Assembly (NCBI GenBank): GCA_017561025.1
Contig: JAFZDU010000004.1
Span: forward strand, 1 to 64,000
Origin: Bacteroidales bacterium
GTDB lineage: Bacteria; Bacteroidota; Bacteroidia; Bacteroidales; F082
DNA length: 64,000 nt
Direction of reading: 5' to 3'
Positions 29,046 to 38,800 of the stretch are shown here, piece by piece (position 1 is the stretch's first letter; each line of letters begins with the position of its first letter). The notes below the pieces were generated by a model. The model searched no databases and was not told where the DNA came from. It saw nothing but the letters and a program-made list of their open reading frames with translations. Position numbers and translations under genes: made by a program.

Positions 29046-30482
29046 TTATTCTATGTCTTTGTTTTTGTTTTTATTCTTATTGCCTAAAGTCAAAAGCATA
29101 CCGAATCTTATGTTAGCTGAATTATAGCTTGTGAGCATCTCCATGACAGGCGCATTGAATTTCGATACTATCATGATGTTGTCTGTCACGACAAAGACAT
29201 TAAGGCCAGCTATCTTAACGCCCAAGCCAAGTCCCAAGCTATTGCCTGAATATTTTGACATCGTATAACTTGCCGAGAGGTTCAAGAATCTATACAGAGA
29301 ACCGCTATAAGCCAATGTCAAAGCTGGATGAAATTTATCTCTTGCATAGTACATCTGTCCTATCGCTGTTATTCTTGCCAATGGTGAGAACTCATAATAA
29401 CCCTGAAGCATGATTTTAGTCTTCAATGTGGTTTTGTAGTCACCGCCATCATAGATAGAGTCGTTATCCCAAACGTCTTCCATCATGCTAGAATACATTT
29501 CAGAGAAGTCTATGTTCATATCCAAGAGATCTTCAAAGTCATCTATCAAAGCGTCATTTACAACGACATTATCCTTATGAATATGTTTCACCTTAGAGTC
29601 TTTCCATCTGATGTAGCCGAGGTCATAAACGCCTGCTGCCACACCTATATGTTCGTTGAAAGTGTATGATGCACCGAAGTCGATGCCGAAACCAAGGTTT
29701 TCATAAGCATCAAACATTTCGCCGAGCACTATGGTATCCATATTATCGAAATAATTTGTGAAATCACTGATACGATAGATGCCACCCATATCCAAGGCTG
29801 TGGCTGCTACGATATTGATATTGACATCAGCAGTCATCTCGTAAGTATTCTCATCGGTATAAATCTTAGTTCCGTCATCGTTGATAGAAAGGTTAGCTCC
29901 GCCATACAAGAACTTAGGTCTGATACCGACAGACAGCTTATCATTGATTTCATATCTTAAGCCCAAAGCCAACTCTGAATACATATTGATATCAGTGCCT
30001 ATGCTGAAGTCGGCAGGATTATTTGCACCTAGATAGTTGCCGTTACCATTGACGAAGAATCCGAGGAAGTCTTTAGAATAATGCAACTCTCCATTATATT
30101 TATAGCTCCAGCTGAAATCTGCGAAGAATTTTCCGAAGCCTAAGCCCAAACGCAAGATATCCATAGAGAAGTTGCTGTTGATATAGTTATCGTGTTCTTC
30201 GAGGCTGTTGATAAACTGGTTGGCATTGAATGCTACAGGAATGCCGTCAGAGAAATTGTAAAGATTGTGATATCTGACACTGGAGTTATATATTGAAAAT
30301 CCAATATTAGAGAAGACCGCACCTGCTACAAATCTATACTCTATCGGAATTGCAGGATTGTACATATTGCTATATGATGTGTTTGGCAATAATGTCAATG
30401 ACATGCCGTCGTTCTGTGCTTTAGATGTCATCGCTGATAACACAAGCACCATTATCAATAATATTCTACTTATCTTCTTCAT
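29046..30482 (-). CDS. DUF5723 family outer-membrane beta-barrel protein
   Basis: A 478-residue protein with a signal peptide (to SKAQ, residue 23) and long stretches of alternating amphipathic strands, as in outer-membrane barrels. The N-terminal MSLTLLPNTSYSNMYNPAIP and later LGLGFGKFFADFSWSYKY resemble DUF5723 proteins, a Bacteroidota family of unknown role. It ends in an unusual Asn-Lys repeat (GNKNKNKNKDIE). It follows the lipoprotein gene at 30494 by 11 bases, so the two form an operon. Its position between gingipain genes suggests, but does not prove, a role with them. Confidence 0.7.
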   Translation of the reverse strand: MKKISRILLIMVLVLSAMTSKAQNDGMSLTLLPNTSYSNMYNPAIPIEYRFVAGAVFSNIGFSIYNSSVRYHNLYNFSDGIPVAFNANQFINSLEEHDNYINSNFSMDILRLGLGFGKFFADFSWSYKYNGELHYSKDFLGFFVNGNGNYLGANNPADFSIGTDINMYSELALGLRYEINDKLSVGIRPKFLYGGANLSINDDGTKIYTDENTYEMTADVNINIVAATALDMGGIYRISDFTNYFDNMDTIVLGEMFDAYENLGFGIDFGASYTFNEHIGVAAGVYDLGYIRWKDSKVKHIHKDNVVVNDALIDDFEDLLDMNIDFSEMYSSMMEDVWDNDSIYDGGDYKTTLKTKIMLQGYYEFSPLARITAIGQMYYARDKFHPALTLAYSGSLYRFLNLSASYTMSKYSGNSLGLGLGVKIAGLNVFVVTDNIMIVSKFNAPVMEMLTSYNSANIRFGMLLTLGNKNKNKNKDIE

Positions 30483-30493
30483 ACCTCAATCAT

Positions 30494-32086
30494 TTAAAAG
30501 TTTAAGCCTTCCATATTAATTTCCGATGTCTTTGTCTTAAGACCTATTCTCAAGTTGAAAAAGTCGTTGGTGTTAATCATGACAGTATTGCCGAGTGATG
30601 AGAAATGAACCTTCATCAGCATTTGGTCAGCCAACTGAACATTATGAAGTTTTTCTTCTGCCACGTTTATTGTCACGACATCCTCGACAATCTCGCCGCC
30701 GAAATAGCCGTGAATACAAGCGTTTCCGTTAAAGAGAGAATCGATGACAGTTCCATTTTGAAGCAGATACATCTGTGGCTCGATCTGCACAGGAAGAGCG
30801 TTTTCAAAAACGAACTTAAACTCCAACTCATCAAACACATTCTCTACATTGAATGAAGACTGGTCTTTTTCTACAGTATCCAAACTGAGTGACAAATTGA
30901 AAGGCATGGTGTAGGTATAAATAAGGTCTTCAATATTGAACTCCAAAGGAAGTGCGAAGTCGGCAATAATGTCGATATGAGAGTCTTCGTTAATCATATT
31001 GCCAGAGAGGTCCTCACAACCTAAGACGATATTTCCGTTAAAAGTGATTGATGAATATTCCATCAAAAGGTCTATCTCGTCAACAAGCTCATCGTCCAAG
31101 TCGTCAATCAAGCCGTAGCTGTCACCTGTTGAATGCAAAGAAAGCTCTACATCATTCCAGTCTTTTATCATGGTGTAGTCGTTGTTATATTTGTCGGTGA
31201 GATATAAAGAATCGATGAAGCCGTCAGCATTGAAGCCGAAGGTATTGACATATTTCACGCTGAATTCTGGTGTAGCTATTTTAAGGTCGCCCGACAAATT
31301 AGGGAAGCTGAGCTGGAATTCATGAGAGCCGATGAAATCGAATCTTGTATCTTGTATGCCTCCGTCTATCGACTTGAAGTTCACATCGGTGATGCCGCCG
31401 CTGAGATCGAAATTATAAATGCCACCCAATCCTTGGTCAGAGAGTGTCAGTGATATAACAGCAGAGAATGTAATCTCATTACCTACAGGAGCTATCTCGC
31501 AATCAGTAAGGTCAATGTCAACTACACTATTGCCGCCTTGGGTAAGGTCAATAGTCAGTTCAAGGCTGCTTCCATCCTGCATTATAATCTCATCTGTGTT
31601 AAGTTTGATTGTTTCAACAAGAGAGAAATTGGTAGAAAGATTAAGATACAATCTTCCGCTGCTCAACTTGACATTATTGATTGCATATCCTTCATATTCA
31701 AAAGGAATAGAAACGAAATCGTCAAAAGGAAGTTCCATTGGAACAGGAACCGGTGATGGTGGTATGTTAGGCAACTCAAAAGAATCTCCTGTCTCAAAAA
31801 GGATGTCATCAAGTCCGCCTAAGATATCTGATGCCACAACGGCATCTTTGACAGAATCAGCAAAATATATGAATATTCCGCCATCTTCTGAAATCTTCAC
31901 GAATCCAGAAGTAACACTGTCGAGACTGCTCAACAGCTCACCCATTCTGACAGTGTCAGCAAACAACGACATTGCAATCTGATTGTCGACCTCTATCCTT
32001 TTCACTCCATCTTTGTTACATGAAAAGAACATACATAAGACCAGAGTCACGCTCAAGGCTCTTAATAAAGCTGATATTTTTTTCAT
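30494..32086 (-). CDS. Large hypothetical lipoprotein
   Basis: A 530-residue protein with a lipoprotein signal peptide (lipobox CMFFSC, Cys at residue 23). The mature part is acidic and beta-rich with many DLSG/DLT..G segments; no known catalytic motif is seen. The conserved-looking IPPSPVPVPMELPFDDF proline stretch lies near residue 110. It is the first gene of a two-gene operon with the DUF5723 barrel protein, and such lipoprotein/barrel pairs often form one outer-membrane assembly. Function unknown. Confidence 0.7.
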   Translation of the reverse strand: MKKISALLRALSVTLVLCMFFSCNKDGVKRIEVDNQIAMSLFADTVRMGELLSSLDSVTSGFVKISEDGGIFIYFADSVKDAVVASDILGGLDDILFETGDSFELPNIPPSPVPVPMELPFDDFVSIPFEYEGYAINNVKLSSGRLYLNLSTNFSLVETIKLNTDEIIMQDGSSLELTIDLTQGGNSVVDIDLTDCEIAPVGNEITFSAVISLTLSDQGLGGIYNFDLSGGITDVNFKSIDGGIQDTRFDFIGSHEFQLSFPNLSGDLKIATPEFSVKYVNTFGFNADGFIDSLYLTDKYNNDYTMIKDWNDVELSLHSTGDSYGLIDDLDDELVDEIDLLMEYSSITFNGNIVLGCEDLSGNMINEDSHIDIIADFALPLEFNIEDLIYTYTMPFNLSLSLDTVEKDQSSFNVENVFDELEFKFVFENALPVQIEPQMYLLQNGTVIDSLFNGNACIHGYFGGEIVEDVVTINVAEEKLHNVQLADQMLMKVHFSSLGNTVMINTNDFFNLRIGLKTKTSEINMEGLNF

Positions 32087-32129
32087 AACTAGATATTTAG
32101 TACTATTTCAATTTTGCTTTATAGCTTTG

Positions 32130-32137
32130 CAAATGTA
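32130..32137 (-). promoter_or_regulatory. -7 box of the lipoprotein/DUF5723 operon
   Basis: TACATTTG on the minus strand, 43 bases before the ATG at 32086. Confidence 0.55.
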
Positions 32138-32158
32138 ATTTATTTTATTACAGAAAAC

Positions 32159-35100
32159 TTATCTGACAATAATTTTTTCAACAAAAACATTATCAGCTGT
32201 TCTTATCTCGAGGAAATATACTCCAAATGGGAGTCCTGACATGTCAATCTGAGCATCATTGCCATAAACTTTCATCACAGCCTGACCTTGATAGTTATAT
32301 ACTATTGCATCAAAAGTCTTGTCAATATTGACATATACAATTCCTGATGTTGGATTTGGATACAATTCAAGAGACTCATATTTCATCTCTGCAACATCAA
32401 CTACTACATCTCCCAATTCTACTGTAACGAATGCTGGCATTGAATAAACATCACCTTTTCTTGCTACGACATTGTATGTATAAACTCCGTTTTCTAATGT
32501 CTCAACGAAACTTGTCTCTGCTGATGTTGAAACTTCTTCGCCGTCACGTTTGATGATATATTCGTCAGCGTCGTTGCCGTCCCATGAAATAGTCACGTTA
32601 TTTTCTTCTACTTCTGCCTTAAGATTTTCAACAGATGCAGATGTTGCAACTATGTTTCCTGAAGGAAGTTCTATCATGTCGATATATACGCAGTCGGAAC
32701 CGAAGCTGTCTGAATTGTCTTTAACATATCTCCATTCCAGAATGTGTGTGCCTTGTGGTATTGTATATGTGAATTGTTCCCAGTTGACTACAGTATTGTT
32801 ATTGCCTCTCCACATATCATATTGTTCACCATCGACGAGGAAATATAACTTGTCATAATAGTCGCAGTGTAATTTTCTGTAGAAGCTTATGACATCTTGA
32901 TAAGGGAATTCAACAACCATCTTCATTATTGCCTTCTGTCCGTCGTTGATGTCGTCCGACATCGCGCAGTATGAACCTTCGTAGGCATCATTACAGATAA
33001 CCCATTCTGCATCACCGTCGAACTGCCATGGTTTGTTATTGAAGTTACCTGATTCGAAATCTTCTTCAGCACTACCAACAACAACAAAGCAATTAGATGT
33101 CTCGATATGATATCCTGATGATACTGAGAAATAAACTTCATAGATTGCACCATTGATAGCTGATGATGAAATATTGAAGTCTGATGTAATTATCACTGTC
33201 TGACCAGCTTCTATCTTTTCTGTTTCTATTGTCTGCATATCGAAGACGATGTCTGATGATGAAGCGAACATCTCTGTCATCACATTATAAATATCGCTGC
33301 TGCCGGTGTTGCAAATCTCTACGCTTAATGTTGCATTATCTCCAGGAGAGAGCATTGCGCCTTCTATATTAGCCTCTATGATTTCAATAACAGGAGCGTT
33401 GACAACGATATAGAAATAACTTATCCAAGTGTTAGCTCCGTCAGAACATTTTACCATAAACTCCATATCTGTCTGATCTGGAACGTTGTTAGCAACAAGT
33501 AATTGGATAACATCATTTATTGCGGTTGTTTCATTTGACTGCAATGAAGATACGACCGCATTTCCGCTCAATACTTCTGCATAATCAGATTTAGAGATGA
33601 CTTCAACATTGATGTTATTAGCAGCTGCTCCACCTATGTTTTTCACATTTAATGTAATGTCAAGTGTCTCGCCATAATCAGCTTGTCCGTCATTTTGGTT
33701 CAAGTCGATTGACTCACAGAGAACGTGAGCGCCATCAACTGAAGAAATATTGACATCCATAATTTCGGTGACTTTGTTATATCCTATGACGACCAATTTC
33801 GCTTTATCGTAACTGTCGGTCAATGCTGGGAAATTGAGTATTGCTCTTCCGTCAGATACCTTTGCTGATGCGATAACTTCGTCATTTATAGACAATGTTA
33901 CTATTGCGTTTTCAGCATCAACAAAAACTGTTGTCTGTGTCATTCCAACGTATAATGTATTGTCGAATACGATATCCATCTTTTCTGGTGCTTTTGTTCT
34001 AAGCATAAGAGAAGGGTCGCCGAAGAGAAGCCATGAGCAGTGTGTATAACCCAAATCTTCAGGGCACATATCGAGTATATGCATATTGCCGTTCAATGAA
34101 GCGCCTCCAAGTGTGTGGTTATATCCGCCACGCCATTCTGTCAATATTGCAACCATTTCATCCTGGCCATACAAAGGTGGCACCCATGGTTGTGATATCC
34201 ATGAGAACATACCGCCAATCGCGCCTACTGGTGCTCCTGTCTCTGGGTTCACTGAACGCAACCATGACTCAGCAAAACATTCGTCATTGTCAAAGTGTCC
34301 GTTCAAACATGCCACCGACCAGATAAAAGGCAACATATTATCATTTTTCAGTTCATGAACACGTTGTGTATCAAAGTCTCCAAGAACCCATTTAAATTCT
34401 TCACCATGATCGCAATATGTAGCGATACCTACACCATTGTTGATGTCAGATGCGATATCAGATGCTGTTACTGTATAAGAATTGACTCCGTCATATCTTT
34501 GAGAAACTTCTGTATATGTATAGTTCAAAAGTGTATCACGAATAAAATCAATATGTTCATATTCTCTTTCGCCAAAATGGCCGCCACCTTCTTTTGCTGA
34601 TATACCGGCACCTCTTGACAACCAAGTTGCGTCTTCTTTTATATCGCGTTCGTAATAGATAATTCTATCAATCTGATTTTTGGCATCTTCCAAATTTTTA
34701 ACAGACAAACGTCCAACTAAAACTTCTTCATAATGGTCATCACCTTCTAACATTCCGTAGTAGTTGTCTGATTTTGCAATATTTAACAGACCTTCAATAT
34801 ATACACCTATTTCGTATGGAGGCAAATCTGAATATTCACCTATTAAAAGAACGAATGTAAGGTTTGGATGTTCGTTATAATAATTTTTGATGTAATCCTT
34901 CATATTGTCGAGGCTGCCTGTTTCAGATGCCTTGACCATTGTTGTAGGACGACCAGAGATGTTTTTCCATTCCACCAATCTTTCGACTTCGTCCTTATAT
35001 TCATTGACGTAAATTACCAACATCTCACCTTCGTCTTCGATGAAATCATATTTTTCTTGGTTTGAGAAGTTGATGAAACGACGTTCGTAAGAAGCCTTCA

Positions 35101-35719
35101 TTTCTGGGGAGACGACGCCGCTGCGTCCTGAAGCGACTTTTTGATTCAAGCCATTGTCGCTTACCTTTTTCACTGCTATACGCAATTCGTCATAAACGCG
35201 GAGAGTCTTTGTGACAGGGTTGTATGCGTAAGGATAAACCATGATGTTTTGACCGCGGAAGTCGCGCAAGATATAAGGAGCTTCCAAAGAAGCTTGAGAT
35301 GCAGGATAGAAAGCATCTTGATTATACATCTCGCCATAGACGTATTCGACTTCATTTGGATTGATTTCGCGGCTGAAGTTACCTTTTGAAGGAGCCACTT
35401 CTACATTTTCATAATCGGTGTAGTTTGACTTAACGACGGACACTGCCATTTCAGCGCAGTCGCCGATGATCATGGAGATTGGGAACATTGGGAGATCAGG
35501 AGCGCCTTTAATGAGCATCGATGCCATGTCTTCTGCATGGATGGCTACTTGTTTTCCATTTGGAGTTTCTACTTCTTCCATAAAGAAATCGCCAATTTTA
35601 ACATCGACAACGATTTCGTTTTCTGAAGATTTTACCAATGTTTTTTGAAACTTTGTCTGGGAAACACCCATCACTGATGTCAAAAAGAACATCATTAAAA
35701 ATAAAGATAATTTTTTCAT
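32159..35719 (-). CDS. Gingipain R-like C25 cysteine protease 2, with altered S1 residue
   Basis: A 1186-residue gingipain-like protease. I start it at 35719 (MKKLSLFLMMFF, a good signal peptide); an in-frame start at 35791 overlaps the promoter box at 35789-35796 and cannot be transcribed from it. Counting from 35719, catalytic His438 (TYCDHG) and Cys471 (SVACLNG) are 33 apart, and Trp512 is kept, but the RgpB Asp163 position is Glu386 (GEREYEH). After the catalytic and Ig-like domains come a CARDB-like region, a cleaved-adhesin/MAM-like domain (EEDFESGNFN to DCVYIDMIELP), one fibronectin-type domain and the T9SS sorting domain. It is a tandem duplicate of gene 3 next door. Confidence 0.92.
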   Translation of the reverse strand: MKKLSLFLMMFFLTSVMGVSQTKFQKTLVKSSENEIVVDVKIGDFFMEEVETPNGKQVAIHAEDMASMLIKGAPDLPMFPISMIIGDCAEMAVSVVKSNYTDYENVEVAPSKGNFSREINPNEVEYVYGEMYNQDAFYPASQASLEAPYILRDFRGQNIMVYPYAYNPVTKTLRVYDELRIAVKKVSDNGLNQKVASGRSGVVSPEMKASYERRFINFSNQEKYDFIEDEGEMLVIYVNEYKDEVERLVEWKNISGRPTTMVKASETGSLDNMKDYIKNYYNEHPNLTFVLLIGEYSDLPPYEIGVYIEGLLNIAKSDNYYGMLEGDDHYEEVLVGRLSVKNLEDAKNQIDRIIYYERDIKEDATWLSRGAGISAKEGGGHFGEREYEHIDFIRDTLLNYTYTEVSQRYDGVNSYTVTASDIASDINNGVGIATYCDHGEEFKWVLGDFDTQRVHELKNDNMLPFIWSVACLNGHFDNDECFAESWLRSVNPETGAPVGAIGGMFSWISQPWVPPLYGQDEMVAILTEWRGGYNHTLGGASLNGNMHILDMCPEDLGYTHCSWLLFGDPSLMLRTKAPEKMDIVFDNTLYVGMTQTTVFVDAENAIVTLSINDEVIASAKVSDGRAILNFPALTDSYDKAKLVVIGYNKVTEIMDVNISSVDGAHVLCESIDLNQNDGQADYGETLDITLNVKNIGGAAANNINVEVISKSDYAEVLSGNAVVSSLQSNETTAINDVIQLLVANNVPDQTDMEFMVKCSDGANTWISYFYIVVNAPVIEIIEANIEGAMLSPGDNATLSVEICNTGSSDIYNVMTEMFASSSDIVFDMQTIETEKIEAGQTVIITSDFNISSSAINGAIYEVYFSVSSGYHIETSNCFVVVGSAEEDFESGNFNNKPWQFDGDAEWVICNDAYEGSYCAMSDDINDGQKAIMKMVVEFPYQDVISFYRKLHCDYYDKLYFLVDGEQYDMWRGNNNTVVNWEQFTYTIPQGTHILEWRYVKDNSDSFGSDCVYIDMIELPSGNIVATSASVENLKAEVEENNVTISWDGNDADEYIIKRDGEEVSTSAETSFVETLENGVYTYNVVARKGDVYSMPAFVTVELGDVVVDVAEMKYESLELYPNPTSGIVYVNIDKTFDAIVYNYQGQAVMKVYGNDAQIDMSGLPFGVYFLEIRTADNVFVEKIIVR

Positions 35720-35788
35720 TTTAAAAAAATTAAAGTCCCTCTCTAAAGGACTGAATTTGTTGATAATAGAAATTTTAATTTTAAGGTG

Positions 35789-35796
35789 CAAAGATA
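35789..35796 (-). promoter_or_regulatory. -7 box of gingipain-like gene 2
   Basis: TATCTTTG on the minus strand, implying transcription start near 35784 and a leader of about 65 bases. This decides the start codon of the gene in favour of 35719. Confidence 0.65.
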
Positions 35797-35830
35797 CGAT
35801 TAATATTCAATATTTTTATTGATATTAATC

Positions 35831-35864
35831 AAAAAAAGAGGCAGCCAATTTAATTAGCTGCCTC
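35831..35864 (-). terminator. Intrinsic terminator after gingipain-like gene 3
   Basis: A 12-base stem with one mismatch (GAGGCAGCCAAT against ATTAGCTGCCTC) followed on the minus strand by seven T residues. Between it and the stop codon at 35900 lies a TCTTTAGA-containing heptamer-like repeat (35867-35896). Confidence 0.85.
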
Positions 35865-35899
35865 CTTATCTTTAGACTTTTGTCTTTAGACCTTAGTCA

Positions 35900-38800
35900 T
35901 TATTTTACGATTACCTTTTCAACTGATACGCTGTTGATTGTTCTGATTTCAACGAAGTAAACACCTGAAGCAAAGCCTGACATATCGATTTGTCCGTTAT
36001 TGAATTTGTTTCTCATAACGACTTGACCTTGGTAGTTGTAAACTGTAGCGTTGAAGCTGCCTTCGATTTGAACATTCAAAACGCCTGATGTTGGGTTAGG
36101 ATAAACAGATACTTTTGATGTTTCAACTTCAACGACATCAACTGTACCTACGTATGCTGTTGCGAAAGCTGGCATTGAATATTTGTTGCCATTTCTTGCT
36201 ACAACGTTGTAAGTATAGATGCCATTAGCAACTGTTTCTGTATATGTTGTACCTGCTTGTGTGGCGATTTCAACGCCGTCGCGTCTGATTATATATTCGT
36301 CAGCGCCTGACAAAGCATCCCATGTTAATGTTACGCTTTGACCATTAACAGCTGCTTCCAAGTTTTCAACAGCATTGAGGACGTTAACGCTCTTAACTGG
36401 AGGGAATGAGATATAGTCAATCCAGCAGCAGTCGCTACCGCCACTCATTGAGTAGTCTTTTGTATATTTCCATTCGAGCACGTGTGTACCTTGAGAAATT
36501 TCAAATGTGCTCTTTGACCAGTCGATATTACCTGACCATTCACCAACATTAACGTTGTCGATGAGGAATGTGAATACGTCGTATGTTTCTTCTGTTGAAA
36601 CTTTCTTATAGAAGCTCAATTCGCCTGATGCGAGAACTTCAACTTGCAATCTCAAGCTTGTTGAAGAACTTTCAGCGATAGCGCCAGATCTTGCACTGTA
36701 TGAACCTTCATAAACCTGATCTGAAACAATATACCAGTTTTGTTCGCTTGGCAATGTCCAGTCGTATGCTGTGAAGTCGCCTGTTTCGAAGTCTTCCAAG
36801 ATGCTTCCTACAGAAAGAGCGAATTTTGAAGTATAAACGTTATAGTCTGCTGATACAGCATAAGCTATTTCGTAGATAGAACCTTCTTCAACATTTTCAG
36901 CTACTGTTACATTTGTTGATACCATGAAGCTTTCGCCTGCTGCAACCTCTGCTGTTTCCATTACTTTTTCTGAGAATGTGATGTCTGGAGCATTTTCCCA
37001 AACTTCTGTAAGGAGGTTATATGCAGCGCTGTTACCGATGTTGCGGAATACGAATGACATTGTTGCTGTTTCACCTGGAAGGAGGTTTGCATCATTGCAT
37101 TCAACTTGAACTAAGTCGAGGATTGGAGCATAAACTGTTGTTTTGAATGATGTTGTCCATGTGTCTGTACCATCTGAACATTCTACGAAGAATTCTACCT
37201 TTGTGTTATTAGGTGTATTTGGTGCAACATAGAAGCTGAATGCTTTGTTGAGAGAAGCTGTTGCATTACCAGCTATTGTAGCGATAGTTTCTGTTGCATC
37301 TTCAATTGTAATATAATCTGATTCTGTAGAAAGTTTTACTGTTACGTTATTAGCTGGGTCTGCGCCTACGTTCTTAACATCCAAGCTAAGTTCGATTGTT
37401 TCGTTATAGTCGATTTGACCGTCTTCTTGGTTGAGTTCGCATGCGTCGAAGATTACGAATGCGCCTTCAGCTGGGATAACTTCAATGTCGATAACTTCAG
37501 TAACTTTATTAAAACCTATAACAACGAGTTGGAGATCGCCAACGTTTGACAATGGTTCGAATTCGAGTACAGCTTCACCATTTTCAACATGTTTTGAAGC
37601 GATAATTTCGTTGTCTTTTGACAATGTAACGATACCGAACTCTGTGTCAGCTTGGACTTTAAGTTCTGTCATACCGATAACAAGTGTAGTAGGAACATTA
37701 ACACCCATTGATTTAGGAGCTGCTGTTCTAACCATCATTGATGGGTCACCGAAGAGGATCCATGTGTTGTGTGTGTCGCCATAGTCGTCTGGACATTTGT
37801 CGAGAACGAACATATTACCGTTGAGTGATGCGCCAGCGAGAGTGTGTTTGTAGCCTGGTCTCCATTCTGTCAAGATAGCAACCATCTCATCTTGACCGTA
37901 CATTGGAGGCAGCCATGGTTGTTGGATCCATGAGAACATACCGCCGACAGCACCTGTTGGTTCGCCTGTTGCAGGGTTCTTAGCGCGCATCCATGCTTCT
38001 GCGAAACATTCGTCGTATGAGAACTCACCGTTGTTACATGCTACTGACCAGATGAATGGCAACATATTGTCGTTTGTCAATTGGTGTACGTGAACATTGC
38101 TGAAGTCAGCAACTCCCCAACCGTCTGGAGAACCGTGGTTACAGTAGTTTGCGATACCTGAACCCAAGTTGAAGTCAGCTTTCATATTAGCTGCTGTTGG
38201 GTTGTTGACATAAGCATAATGTTGTGACATTTCTGTGTAAGTATAATGCAAAAGAGTATCACGGATGTAATTCATGTGAACGTAGTCAGGTTCGCCATAG
38301 TGGCCTTGACCTTCGTTAGCTGCAATACCGACAGCTCTTGTGATCCATGTTGCTGTTTCGTCGAGGTCGCGTTCGTAACGGATGATTTTGCTTACTTGGT
38401 GTTGAGCATCTTCAAGAGAGTTAGCTGGGATACGTCCAACGAATACTTCTTCATAGTAGTCGTCACCTTCCAACATACCGTAGTAGTTGTCTGATCTACC
38501 GCCGTAAGTCATACAAACGCCAGTCATAGCTGGGAGGTTGTTGTGTTCACCAACTAAGAGTATGTATCTTAAGTTTGGATGTTCAGCGTAGTAGTTTTGG
38601 ATGTAAGTCTTAAGAGCTTGTGTTGTGCCTGTTTCTGATACTGCGACCATTGTTGTTGGACGACCTGAGATATTTTTCCAGTCGACTAATTCTTGGAGAG
38701 CTTCCATATATTGGTCAACACAAACTACGAGCATTTCGCCTTCGTCAACTAAGAAGTCATATTTTGCTGATGAGCTTTCAAAGTTGATGAAACGACGTTC

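Noticed and set aside
31419..31982. 187-codon plus-strand frame opposite the lipoprotein gene
   Set aside because: It is the reverse complement of a real gene with signal peptide and lipobox, and has low-complexity Ser/Pro composition.
35720..35791. N-terminal extension of gingipain-like gene 2
   Set aside because: The extended start overlaps the promoter -7 box and would bury the signal peptide 25 residues inside the protein.
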